11,218 nucleotides of DNA from Oscillospiraceae bacterium (GCA_024404735.1 JAKSPP010000038.1:1-11218); one strand, 5' to 3'; counted from the first letter of the stretch, positions 1-6,571 are shown. The notes: generated from the letters alone by a model not told the origin. Program-made: numbers and translations.

Positions 1-6
1 TTCGTC

Positions 7-55
7 AAAAAAAGGGAGTCCTGCAAAAATTCTCATTTTGCAACACTCCCTTTTT
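7..55. terminator. Bidirectional intrinsic terminator downstream of the probable 6S RNA
   Basis: A long hairpin is visible. An outer stem of A5-GGGAGT (9-19) pairs with ACTCCC-T5 (45-55). After a 2-nt mismatch, an inner stem TGCAAAA (22-28) pairs with TTTTGCA (36-42) around a 7-nt loop. On the minus strand the stem is followed by seven T residues, so it would end the leftward transcript that carries the 6S-like RNA and DUF1292. On the plus strand it also has a T5 tail and could stop transcription entering from the left. Confidence 0.85.
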
Positions 56-61
56 GCTTAA

Positions 62-270
62 AGAAAAACCCGCAGTGCCGTGGGGGCCTGTAAATAACCT
101 GCATTTATTGCAGGTGGGTCGCCTCTCCGATACTTCTTTGCTTCCAACATCCGCCCGCAGAAAGGCAGGCGGGAGGCCTGCAATCGATATCGGAAGACCG
201 GCATCCCTTATGAGAAGTGTAGGTCCATACGAGCCCTGTTTCCACGAACACCGCAGGCATTAAAAGCGGG
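62..270 (-). ncRNA. ssrS: Probable 6S RNA (RNA polymerase-regulating RNA)
   Basis: 6S RNA mimics an open promoter and sequesters housekeeping RNA polymerase holoenzyme. Read on the minus strand, this roughly 205-nt stretch folds as one long irregular rod. The ends pair (GCGGG 266-270 with CCCGC 69-73, then GGCATT 256-261 with AGTGCC 74-79). Next come an open asymmetric region, CCAC 242-245 with GTGG 80-83, and CCC/GGG. Inside are ATCGG 189-193 with CCGAT 127-131, an apical GC-rich hairpin (151-173) and a side hairpin CCTGCA/TGCAGG (98-114). Near its 5' end the minus strand reads TGCGGTGTTCGT, which resembles the conserved 6S 5' segment as I remember it. The minus strand is preferred because the 3' end runs into T5CT3, like a terminator tail. 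The 5' end is uncertain: TATTTT at 273-278 could be a -10 box, or the RNA could be processed from the DUF1292 transcript. No covariance search was possible. Confidence 0.68.
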
Positions 271-292
271 TTAAAATAGGGGGGGAGGGGAA

Positions 293-583
293 TTACTCCT
301 CGTCCTCGTCCTCGTCGGCAAAGGCCTCCTCCATATAAATGGCGTAAACCTTCTCGAGAAGCTCATCATCATCGATGGAATCATAGGATTCCTCGCCGTT
401 ATCTTCAACTACCTTCAGAATAATAAAGCCGAAATCGGGGTCGTTTTCGTCCATATCTGCAGGCAGGAAGACGCGGAATGTGTCATCGCCGAATTCTACA
501 TCGCCGCAGATTTCAAGGGTGAACTTGTTGCCCTCATCGTCTGTAAGCTCAACATATATGCCTTCGTTTAATTCTTCGTCCAT
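293..583 (-). CDS. DUF1292 domain protein (YrzB-like), small acidic protein
   Basis: This is a 96-residue, strongly acidic protein of the DUF1292 family, which is widespread in Bacillota and has no established biochemical function. Family hallmarks visible are an N-terminal beta-rich segment (residues 8-27, VELTDDEGNKFTLEICGDVE), a central FRVFLPAD and a hydrophobic strand FGFIILKVVEDNG (51-63), then an acidic helix with YDSIDDDELLEKVYAIYMEE. The C-terminus is a run of alternating Glu and Asp encoded by a short DNA repeat. The start at 583 is supported by GGAGG about 7 nt upstream. In many Bacillota this gene lies near ireB and ruvX, which would be outside or absent here, since the next gene upstream is divergent. 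It is followed within about 25 nt by the probable 6S RNA with no terminator between them. The family call is confident; the function is unknown. Confidence 0.9.
   Translation of the reverse strand: MDEELNEGIYVELTDDEGNKFTLEICGDVEFGDDTFRVFLPADMDENDPDFGFIILKVVEDNGEESYDSIDDDELLEKVYAIYMEEAFADEDEDEE
298..315. repeat. Three CCTCGT hexamers encoding the acidic tail of the DUF1292 protein
   Basis: CCTCGT occurs three times in tandem. On the coding (minus) strand it encodes alternating Glu-Asp. Copy-number change would stay in frame and only alter tail length. It is a minor low-complexity tract. Confidence 0.8.
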
Positions 584-629
584 GCTTTCCTCCGTGGGAT
601 TAAACCGTTATTTGCCAAAAGGTGTTTGT

Positions 630-658
630 ATATTAACCTATATGCCCCAAAAAAGCAA
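630..658 (-). promoter_or_regulatory. Candidate sigma-A promoter for the DUF1292 gene
   Basis: On the minus strand TTGCTT (653-658) is separated by exactly 17 nt from TAATAT (630-635), giving an expected start near 623 and a leader of about 40 nt. The match to consensus is moderate and was found by eye, so other AT-rich positions in 584-743 cannot be excluded. Confidence 0.45.
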
Positions 659-743
659 GGATTATTTTTGCGTTTTTGTGGGAGATATCCAAACAAAGCC
701 CCCTAGAAAGTCCTTTTTATTGTTGTGTATTGATGCATTTTTC

Positions 744-772
744 TTGATTTTAACTTGAAAATCTGCTATGAT
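744..772 (+). promoter_or_regulatory. Extended -10 sigma-A promoter for the DUF4125 operon
   Basis: TTGATT (744-749), a 17-nt spacer and TATGAT (767-772) preceded by TGC give an extended -10 promoter. The expected start is near 779, leaving a leader of about 58 nt to the ATG at 837. It is the best promoter-like match in the divergent region. A TATAAT at 783-788 lacks a properly spaced -35 and is less likely. Confidence 0.65.
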
Positions 773-836
773 ACAATCAGATTATAATGAAAGAGTGCAG
801 ATTCCTTTCAAACAATTTCAACAGGAGGACGGTAAT

Positions 837-1457
837 ATGGAAGAAATGACATTAAGAGAGAAAATTATCGCGGCCGAATGGGAAATGTTTCAGGCAACAA
901 ACAACAAGGGAGGAAGGGCTTCCTGCCAGGACGATTACAAAACCTTCCGCAATATGCGCTCCGGCCAGTTTGACGCATGGTCCGACGAGTGCTGCGAAAG
1001 CTATCTGGACGACCTGTGGGCGGCGGAGCTTGAGGGCAGAAATCTCATTGCGGAGAAATACCTCAACATGATGAAGAACACCTTCCCGGAAGAATATGAG
1101 AAGCAGAAGCATTTTTTGCCCTACATGAGTGAAAAAAAGCTCGCACTTGCCGATGAAATCTGCGACGAAATGATTGCGCAGACAGTACCCCTAAGGGAGT
1201 TTTACCCCCATGTGGGAGACTCCGGAAGACCTCTTTACAGCAAGGATGACAGAATCTTCACCTCTGTGCAGACCTACCAGCTTGGTGAGCTTCTGACCTA
1301 TTCCGAAAAGACCCTTGAGCTCCTTAAAAAGCATATTTTTGCACTGAAGGAAGAGGGAAAATCTCTTGCAAGAGAAATTCTCAGAAACAGCGTCTGTTCC
1401 TACGGCTTTACCTCTCTTGAGCAGGCCGAGGAGTATCTGGGAAGATCCTCAAAATAA
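837..1457 (+). CDS. DUF4125 family protein, first gene of the DUF4125-TPR-DUF4037 module
   Basis: This 206-residue protein is predicted soluble, with no signal peptide or membrane segment, and I recognise it as DUF4125, a family with no known biochemical role. Conserved-looking blocks are EWEMFQATNNKGGRASCQDD (residues 14-33), an RSGQFDAW stretch (41-48), SYLDDLWAAELEGRNLIAEKY (55-75), and TYQLGELLTYS (146-156) near the C-terminus. It is rich in helix, and the invariant-looking E/W/N/D/C residues in the first block would be candidates for an active or binding site. The ATG at 837 is chosen because AGGAGG lies 9 nt upstream. An upstream in-frame ATG at 768 overlaps the -10 box and has no ribosome binding site. 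The TPR gene follows after 27 nt and the DUF4037 gene overlaps that one. The family assignment is confident; the function is unknown. Confidence 0.88.
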   Translation: MEEMTLREKIIAAEWEMFQATNNKGGRASCQDDYKTFRNMRSGQFDAWSDECCESYLDDLWAAELEGRNLIAEKYLNMMKNTFPEEYEKQKHFLPYMSEKKLALADEICDEMIAQTVPLREFYPHVGDSGRPLYSKDDRIFTSVQTYQLGELLTYSEKTLELLKKHIFALKEEGKSLAREILRNSVCSYGFTSLEQAEEYLGRSSK

Positions 1458-1460
1458 CAC

Positions 1461-1488
1461 AGGAAGGAAGATGGACAAAGCGTTATGA
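1461..1488 (+). promoter_or_regulatory. Ribosome binding site plus five-codon mini-cistron overlapping the TPR gene start
   Basis: AGGAAGGA (1461-1468) is only 2 nt from an ATG at 1471 but 16 nt from the TPR gene ATG at 1485, which is long for direct initiation. The ATG at 1471 opens a tiny frame, MDKAL, whose TGA (1486-1488) overlaps the 1485 ATG in an ATGA arrangement. This could couple TPR translation to re-initiation, or the site may simply have a stretched spacer. Confidence 0.4.
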
Positions 1489-2294
1489 ATGTTAATGAAC
1501 TTATTGCCGAGCTTGATGAGCTTCTCAGAAAGGGAGACGATGCCGTTACAGAAGCCTGGCTTATTGAAACTACCGCAAAGTTTGTGGAGACAGAGCCCGA
1601 AAACGTTATGGGTATAAGTGTTCTTTTCAACGAGCTTGGAAGCTTTTACAGAGCAAGAAACATCCTCGATAAGGGTGAGGAGGCCTTCCTTAATGCAAAG
1701 GCCGTTCTCGAGGAGACAAGGGGCTACACCTACATTCTCGACGGTCCCGCCCCGGAGGGCTGCTGCAGCTGCAGCACAAATCAGCCTCTTAATTACGACG
1801 CAGCCGCCTCCTGTACGGGAGAGGAGCCCAAGACCCACACAGAGATAGTTTTCACAAACGAGAGCACCACCGCAAACTACGCAACAACCCTCAATAATCT
1901 TGCCGGTCTTTACAGAATGCAGGGAAGATTTGACGAGGCTACAGAAATGTTCGATGCCGCAATTGCGGTATATTCCGAGTGCGGTAATGCAAAGACAGAC
2001 TTCTTTGCAAGTGCCTACAACAACAAGGGCCTTGTATACCTTGACAAGAGAGATACGGAAGCCGCCAAGGCCTGCTTCAACAAGGCTCTTGAAATTATGG
2101 GAGACGAAAGCTTCGATTCGGCCCGCGGAACAACCTATGCAAACATAGGCTCTGCCGATATTCTCGCAAAGGATTACAGGGCCGCACTTGCAGATTTCAA
2201 TATGGCTCTTCCCTTCTTCCTTAAGGAAGGAAATGCCGCAATGGCAGCAAGCTGTGAGGGAATAATAAAGCAGCTTCAGGCAGCGATAAAATGA
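1485..2294 (+). CDS. Tetratricopeptide repeat protein between DUF4125 and DUF4037
   Basis: This is a 269-residue soluble protein. TPR-like helix pairs are visible at about residues 44-77 (ISVLFNELGSFYRARNILDK onward), 134-167 (TTLNNLAGLYRMQGRFDEAT onward), 176-209 (SAYNNKGLVYLDKRDTEAAK onward) and 217-250 (TYANIGSADILAKDYRAALA onward). The W/L-G-Y-A-F-A-P pattern is best kept in the second and third. TPRs bind peptides or partner proteins, so a scaffold role for the flanking proteins is a reasonable inference. Between the first and second repeats is a linker of about 45 residues with a Cys cluster (C93, C94, C96, C110) that breaks the solenoid. I do not expect this in a plain TPR protein, although I cannot align homologues. 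The start is the ATG at 1485. Its stop overlaps the DUF4037 start by 4 nt (ATGA at 2291-2294), implying translational coupling. Confidence 0.85.
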   Translation: MNVNELIAELDELLRKGDDAVTEAWLIETTAKFVETEPENVMGISVLFNELGSFYRARNILDKGEEAFLNAKAVLEETRGYTYILDGPAPEGCCSCSTNQPLNYDAAASCTGEEPKTHTEIVFTNESTTANYATTLNNLAGLYRMQGRFDEATEMFDAAIAVYSECGNAKTDFFASAYNNKGLVYLDKRDTEAAKACFNKALEIMGDESFDSARGTTYANIGSADILAKDYRAALADFNMALPFFLKEGNAAMAASCEGIIKQLQAAIK

Positions 2295-3220
2295 ACGGTC
2301 TGGCCCTTTCGCGGCTTTACTATGACACCGTTTTCATCCCGGAATGCAGAAGGGCTCTTCCTGAGGCAATGGGGCATTTTGCCTCCGGTCTGGTCGGAGA
2401 GGGCTCGGAGTGCTTCGGCTTTGATGATGAGCTCAGCCGTGACCACAGCTTCGGCCTTCGCCTGCAGCTCTGGCTGACAGACGGGGATTATGACCGCTTC
2501 GGGCGTGACCTGACGGAGCTTTACAATTTCCTTCCCGATGAATGCATGGGCTTTCACCGCCCCAAGGAAAATCCCAATGAGGGCAAAAGAAACGGTGTTT
2601 TCAGAATTTCGGAATTCTACCGTGGCATAACGGGTCTTCCCGGTGTGCCGGAGACGGATTCGGTGTGGCTTTCCGTTGCGGAGCCCCATTTTGCGGCGGC
2701 TGTAAACGGAAGAGTCTTTTCCGATGAGCCGGGAGAGTTTTCCCGTATCCGCTCAAGGCTTCTTGCACACTACCCCGAGGATGTGACGAGGTATTTTCTT
2801 GCACAGCATGCGGCCATAGCCGCACAGACGGGGCAGTATAATATGCTTCGTGCCCACAGGCACGGCGAGGAGCTTGCCGTATATAACATTAAGGCAAGCT
2901 TTATCCGAAGCGTAATTGCAATGGTTTTTCTTCTCAATAAGGTTTACAGGCCCTTCTATAAATGGGCGCCGAGGGCAATGCGCGGTCTCCCTCTTATGGG
3001 AGCTGTGGTTTACGATAAGCTCCTTGCACTGTCGGAGACCACGGAAATAAGCAGAGAATGCTCACTTGTTGAGGAAATATGTGCTATGCTTATCGATGAG
3101 CTTAATATGCAGGGAATAAGCATGGGCAGAAGTGATTTCCTTATGGACCATCTCCCCGAGATAATGGGCAGAATTAAATCGGACGCAATCCGTGCCCGCG
3201 GTATCTCAATGGTATTCTGA
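2291..3220 (+). CDS. DUF4037 protein with nucleotidyltransferase-like fold
   Basis: This 309-residue soluble protein is recognised as DUF4037. The N-terminal part carries a Pol-beta-type nucleotidyltransferase signature: GLVGEGSE (33-40, glycine-serine motif) followed 10 residues later by SRDHSFG (49-55), the place of the metal-binding D-x-D pair. D51 is present, but the second position is S53, where family members as I recall them read DHD. Further conserved-looking parts are GVFRISEFYRGITGLPGVPE (102-121), a GEFSRIRSRLLAHYPEDV block (148-165) and a helical C-terminal region with FIRSVIAMVFLLNKVYRPFY (204-223) and KWAPRAMRGLP. This recalls the helical half of kanamycin nucleotidyltransferase-type proteins. 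The substrate is unknown. The start overlaps the TPR stop by 4 nt. The next gene is 65 nt away without a visible terminator. Confidence 0.87.
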   Translation: MNGLALSRLYYDTVFIPECRRALPEAMGHFASGLVGEGSECFGFDDELSRDHSFGLRLQLWLTDGDYDRFGRDLTELYNFLPDECMGFHRPKENPNEGKRNGVFRISEFYRGITGLPGVPETDSVWLSVAEPHFAAAVNGRVFSDEPGEFSRIRSRLLAHYPEDVTRYFLAQHAAIAAQTGQYNMLRAHRHGEELAVYNIKASFIRSVIAMVFLLNKVYRPFYKWAPRAMRGLPLMGAVVYDKLLALSETTEISRECSLVEEICAMLIDELNMQGISMGRSDFLMDHLPEIMGRIKSDAIRARGISMVF

Positions 3221-3285
3221 GGCGTTCAGAACATCATTTACGACGGGTAGAAAAACAGTATTCAAATAATGCGGAGAATGAATAT

Positions 3286-4131
3286 ATGATAAAAGTTACT
3301 GCAGACAGCACCTGCGATTTATCAAAAGAGCTTACCGAGAAATACAACATAGGTATTATCCCCCTGTATGTGGTGTTGGACGGGGTTGCAAGGCTCGATG
3401 GAATAGAGATTACTCCCGCAGACCTCTTTAACCATGTGGAAGGCGGAGGCGAGCTTGGCTCAACTGCTGCCGTATCCGTTGCCGATTACATCGATTATTT
3501 CACAAAGTGCCTTAAGGATGCAGATGAAGTAATCCATTTCACAATTTCCTCCGATATGTCCGCATGCTATCAGAACTGTGTGCTGGCGGCCGAGGAATTC
3601 GGCGGAAGAGTTCATCCCGTAGATTCTCGCAATCTTTCAACAGGTATAGGCCTTCTGGTGCTTGAGGCAGCCGAAATGGCAGCCGCGGGCAAAACCTCCG
3701 AGGAAATCTGCGCTGCCGTTGAAGAGAAGAAGAGCAGGCTCAATGTTAGCTTTGTAATCAATACCCTCAAGTATCTTCACAAGGGCGGACGCTGCTCAAC
3801 CATCGCCGCACTGGGCGCAAATCTTCTTTCCCTTCGTCCCTGCATTGAGGTTAAGGAGGGCAAGATGGGTGTCGGCAAAAAATATCGCGGAGACTATAAA
3901 AAGTGCCTTGTAAATTACATCAAGGATAAGCTTTCCGGAAAAGACGACGTGGAGACGGGAAGAATATTCATCACACATTCCGAGGGCATTACGGAGGAGG
4001 AGTTTGAGGCTGTAAAGGCACAGGTCGAGGCTCTGCAGCCCTTTGCCGAAATCCTCAGAACAACCGCAGGCTGCACAATTTCCAACCACTGCGGCCCCGG
4101 CACTCTCGGTATACTCTACTTCAACAAATAA
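3286..4131 (+). CDS. DegV family fatty-acid-binding protein (FakB-like)
   Basis: DegV/FakB proteins are cytosolic fatty-acid carriers. Characterised FakB members present the acyl chain to the kinase FakA to make acyl-phosphate for lipid synthesis. The 281 residues match the usual family length, and the motifs occur in order: VTADSTCDLS (4-13), GSTAAVSVADY (58-68) with T60, ISSDMSACYQN (87-97) with S92, PVDSRNLSTGIG (111-122), LKYLHKGGRCS (161-171), and SNHCGPGTLGI (266-276) with H268. T60, S92 and H268 sit where FakB proteins bind the carboxylate. Start ATG 3286 has CGGAGA about 8 nt upstream. No fakA-like gene is in the window, so the kinase partner, if any, is elsewhere. The TAA stop shares one base with the ATG of the following ABC ATPase gene, which suggests joint translation but not necessarily joint function. 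Confidence 0.93.
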   Translation: MIKVTADSTCDLSKELTEKYNIGIIPLYVVLDGVARLDGIEITPADLFNHVEGGGELGSTAAVSVADYIDYFTKCLKDADEVIHFTISSDMSACYQNCVLAAEEFGGRVHPVDSRNLSTGIGLLVLEAAEMAAAGKTSEEICAAVEEKKSRLNVSFVINTLKYLHKGGRCSTIAALGANLLSLRPCIEVKEGKMGVGKKYRGDYKKCLVNYIKDKLSGKDDVETGRIFITHSEGITEEEFEAVKAQVEALQPFAEILRTTAGCTISNHCGPGTLGILYFNK

Positions 4132-4796
4132 TGCTTGAGGTTAAGGGACTTTCGTTTTCCTATGCCCGGAACAAAATCTTCGAAAATGTAGATTTCTGTC
4201 TTGATAAGGGCGAGTGCCTTGTGGTTTTCGGGGCAAACGGCATAGGAAAGTCAACACTTTTATCGACTCTGGCAGGGCTGAACAGGCCCCGCTCCGGGAG
4301 CATTGTGCGTCCCTCCGGGGTGCCCGGCTATATTCCTCAGGATGGTGGTATCTTTGAGGATATGAGCGTAGGAGACAACCTGAGATTTTTTGCCGGAGCT
4401 CTGGGCGCAAAAAATGCCCTTTCCTCTCCGCTTCCCTTCGGCTTTTCGGCGAATGACAGACGGAGAGTATCAAAGCTTTCGGGAGGAAATAAGAAGAAGC
4501 TCAGCATAGTCTGTGCACTTCTGGGCTCTCCCGGCCTTCTTCTCCTTGATGAGCCCTGCGCAGGGCTCGACCTTAACTATCGCGATGAGCTTCAGGGGCT
4601 TATTGCGGAGGAAAAGGCAAAGGGGACGGAAATAGTTTATGTGGGCCACGAGCCCGGGGAATTTTTCCCGTTTTTTGACAAGCTTCTCATTATGAGAAGG
4701 GAGGGGGTCCGCCTTTATACCCGTTCGGAGGTAATTAAAAATGACTCCGATGGATTAAATGGGCTGACGGCCTTCCTGAGACCTCTATGTGAATAA
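4131..4796 (+). CDS. ABC transporter ATP-binding protein, ABC-2 exporter type
   Basis: This 221-residue nucleotide-binding domain powers an ABC exporter at the inner face of the membrane. All the diagnostic parts are visible: Walker A GANGIGKST (34-42), Q-loop Q70 in PQDGG, signature LSGGNKKKLS (116-125), Walker B LLLLDEP (136-142), D-loop AGLD (144-147) and switch H173. It should therefore be catalytically competent. The Q-loop-to-signature segment is rather short (about 46 residues), and LSGGNKKKLS resembles CcmA-like ABC-2 exporter ATPases more than importer ones. There is no permease fused or next to it. Likely partners are the two ABC-2 permeases at 6645-8857, separated by the zinc-ribbon gene and a terminator. 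The start overlaps the DegV stop by one base (TAATG) and has no strong ribosome binding site of its own. The substrate cannot be inferred. Confidence 0.93.
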   Translation: MLEVKGLSFSYARNKIFENVDFCLDKGECLVVFGANGIGKSTLLSTLAGLNRPRSGSIVRPSGVPGYIPQDGGIFEDMSVGDNLRFFAGALGAKNALSSPLPFGFSANDRRRVSKLSGGNKKKLSIVCALLGSPGLLLLDEPCAGLDLNYRDELQGLIAEEKAKGTEIVYVGHEPGEFFPFFDKLLIMRREGVRLYTRSEVIKNDSDGLNGLTAFLRPLCE

Positions 4797-4826
4797 ATTT
4801 TTATTAAAAAAACAGGAGTGAAGAAA

Positions 4827-6521
4827 ATGATTTGTCCAAATTGCGGCACAAACATCAATGAGGGCGAGCGCTTCTGCACAGAGTGCGGAACCCCCGTAAA
4901 CCCCTCCGCATCCCAGACCCCACCTGCAATGCAGAATAATGAGTACGCAGGCTATAGCTATGCTCAGCCCGCTGCACCCCAGCCCCCCAAACCCGAAAAG
5001 CCCAAAGCAGGCTTAAAGAAGACTCTCGGCATTGTCGGCATCTGTGCCGCAGCCGTAGTTGTTATCGCACTTTTAGTCGGTGTTATCTTCACCGGCGGAG
5101 CCAAAAACCAGCTTCGTTCTTCCTTCAGGAAGAGCTACAAGGATTTGACATCAATTGCTACCAAGGCAGTCAAAGGAACCGAGCTTACAGCCGGCATTGA
5201 TTTTGCCAAGCTTCTCGGCGACGATGATATCGAGATGACGGCAGATGTATCTGTTTTTGCATCCGATAAGAACGCAGCGGTTACCGTCTCCCTTGAGGAT
5301 GATGATAACACCCTTGATTTTTCCGCAACCGTTTCCGAGAAGGCACTTACCGTTGCTTCCTCTCTTCTTGACGGCAAGGCATATGGCGTAAATATTGCCA
5401 ATCTTGCAAAGAACCTTAAGGGCTCTATTCTGGATCCCGATTCCGACAGCCCCGTTGCTCTCGGTGAGGAAGAGTTTGAAGCTCTTATTGAGGCACTTGG
5501 GAAGGACAACAGCAAGACCGCCAAGGAGCTTGAAAAGTCCCTTGAAAAGGTTATGGAGAGCTTTGACAACGCCCTCTGGAAGAGCCTTAAGAAGAATGCC
5601 GATATCAAAACAGGCAAGGAAAAGGTTGATTTCGGCGAGGACGTTAAGGTAAAGTGCATCTCCATTACTATTGACCAGGATGGCATTGCCGCTCTTGCCG
5701 CCGATATGATTAAGTGGGCACAGGATTCCAAGGAGCTCGAAGCATTTATCGACAAGGCTGTTGCCTGCGTTGACGCAGAGTCCATGGATTCTGTTGTTTC
5801 CATGCTTCCCTATCAGTACCGCAGAACTCTCGGCAATCTCGACCTTGAGGATGCCAAGGATAACTTCTACGATGCTCTTGATGAGATGAGCGAGGAAATC
5901 GATGACCTCATTGACGAGATAGAGGATACAGACATCGAAATCGTCCTTAACTTCTACATCAACGGCTCCAAGCAGCTTGTCGGCATTGCCTGCGAGTATG
6001 ACGTTGAGGGAATGAGCGGTGAGCTTGAGGTAGTTGCAGGTCCCAGATACGAGGACCTTCAGTGCATCCGTGTTTCCGCAAAGTCCGGAAAGAGCTATCC
6101 CCTCGATGCAGAGTATACAGTTTCCCAGAACGATTCCAAGGCATATAAGGGCAAGCTCTCCGTTAAGACATACAAGAACGAGGTTCTCTCTGCCAAGGTT
6201 GATTACAGCAAGAAGTCCGGCGACTTTAAGCTCTCCGGAAAAATGGACGGTGATGAGTTCAGCTTCGAGTGCAGCGCCCCCAAAAAGGGCAGCGTTTACA
6301 CCATCAGCGGAATCAAGCTTGAGTATGGATATATTGATACCAAGGTCAAGGGTCTTTCTCTGACTCTTGATACCAATGCAAAGGCTCCCTCTCAGCCCAA
6401 GTACACCGAGGTACTTTCTCTTGATATGGATGATATTAAGGATATCGCCGAGGAAGTAATGGAAAAGCTTGAGGATTTCGAGGACGGCACCATCGGAATG
6501 CTTATTGGCGAGCTTTTCTGA
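4827..6521 (+). CDS. Zinc-ribbon membrane protein with large extracytoplasmic domain
   Basis: This 564-residue protein starts with a zinc ribbon formed by CPNC (C3, C6) and CTEC (C17, C20). A Pro/Gln/Ala-rich linker (about 27-60) and a basic patch KPEKPKAGLKK lead to one membrane helix (about 66-89). A long acidic C-terminal part (90-564) follows, with alternating beta-like and helical segments and no motif I recognise. By the positive-inside rule the ribbon is cytoplasmic and the rest is outside. Zinc-ribbon anchors of this design are common in Clostridia and mostly uncharacterised. The ATG at 4827 is chosen because AGGAG (4814-4818) lies 8 nt upstream. The in-frame GTG at 4818 overlaps that site and would be wrong. 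The gene is 30 nt downstream of the ABC ATPase gene, in the same operon, and ends before a strong terminator. A role as exporter accessory or envelope sensor is speculation from position. Confidence 0.85.
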   Translation: MICPNCGTNINEGERFCTECGTPVNPSASQTPPAMQNNEYAGYSYAQPAAPQPPKPEKPKAGLKKTLGIVGICAAAVVVIALLVGVIFTGGAKNQLRSSFRKSYKDLTSIATKAVKGTELTAGIDFAKLLGDDDIEMTADVSVFASDKNAAVTVSLEDDDNTLDFSATVSEKALTVASSLLDGKAYGVNIANLAKNLKGSILDPDSDSPVALGEEEFEALIEALGKDNSKTAKELEKSLEKVMESFDNALWKSLKKNADIKTGKEKVDFGEDVKVKCISITIDQDGIAALAADMIKWAQDSKELEAFIDKAVACVDAESMDSVVSMLPYQYRRTLGNLDLEDAKDNFYDALDEMSEEIDDLIDEIEDTDIEIVLNFYINGSKQLVGIACEYDVEGMSGELEVVAGPRYEDLQCIRVSAKSGKSYPLDAEYTVSQNDSKAYKGKLSVKTYKNEVLSAKVDYSKKSGDFKLSGKMDGDEFSFECSAPKKGSVYTISGIKLEYGYIDTKVKGLSLTLDTNAKAPSQPKYTEVLSLDMDDIKDIAEEVMEKLEDFEDGTIGMLIGELF

Positions 6522-6571
6522 CATCAGGCAAAGCTTCCTTTTATACGGATAGTATTCCGATAATCGTTTTT

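Noticed and set aside
54..263. Plus-strand open frame of 69 codons across the 6S-like region
   Set aside because: No ribosome binding site and no protein-like composition. The region is explained by base-paired RNA structure.
62..270. 6S RNA on the plus strand
   Set aside because: The fold is nearly symmetric, but on the plus strand no T-rich tail or terminator follows the end. On the minus strand the 3' end has a T-rich tail and a terminator, and the 5' end resembles the known 6S segment.
480..758. Plus-strand open frame opposite the DUF1292 gene and into the divergent spacer
   Set aside because: It overlaps a well-supported minus-strand gene and the promoter region, with no ribosome binding site or family resemblance.
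768..836. Upstream ATG start for the DUF4125 protein
   Set aside because: It lies in the -10 box of the best promoter and would be upstream of the transcript start. ATG 837 has a well-spaced AGGAGG.
4818..4826. GTG start for the zinc-ribbon gene
   Set aside because: This GTG overlaps the AGGAG ribosome binding site that properly serves the ATG at 4827.
5151..6524. Long open frame (457 codons) on the minus strand opposite the zinc-ribbon gene
   Set aside because: It is an antisense shadow of a gene with strong codon bias. The plus-strand frame has a ribosome binding site, a zinc ribbon, a membrane helix and a terminator, while the antisense product has no recognisable domain or start signal.
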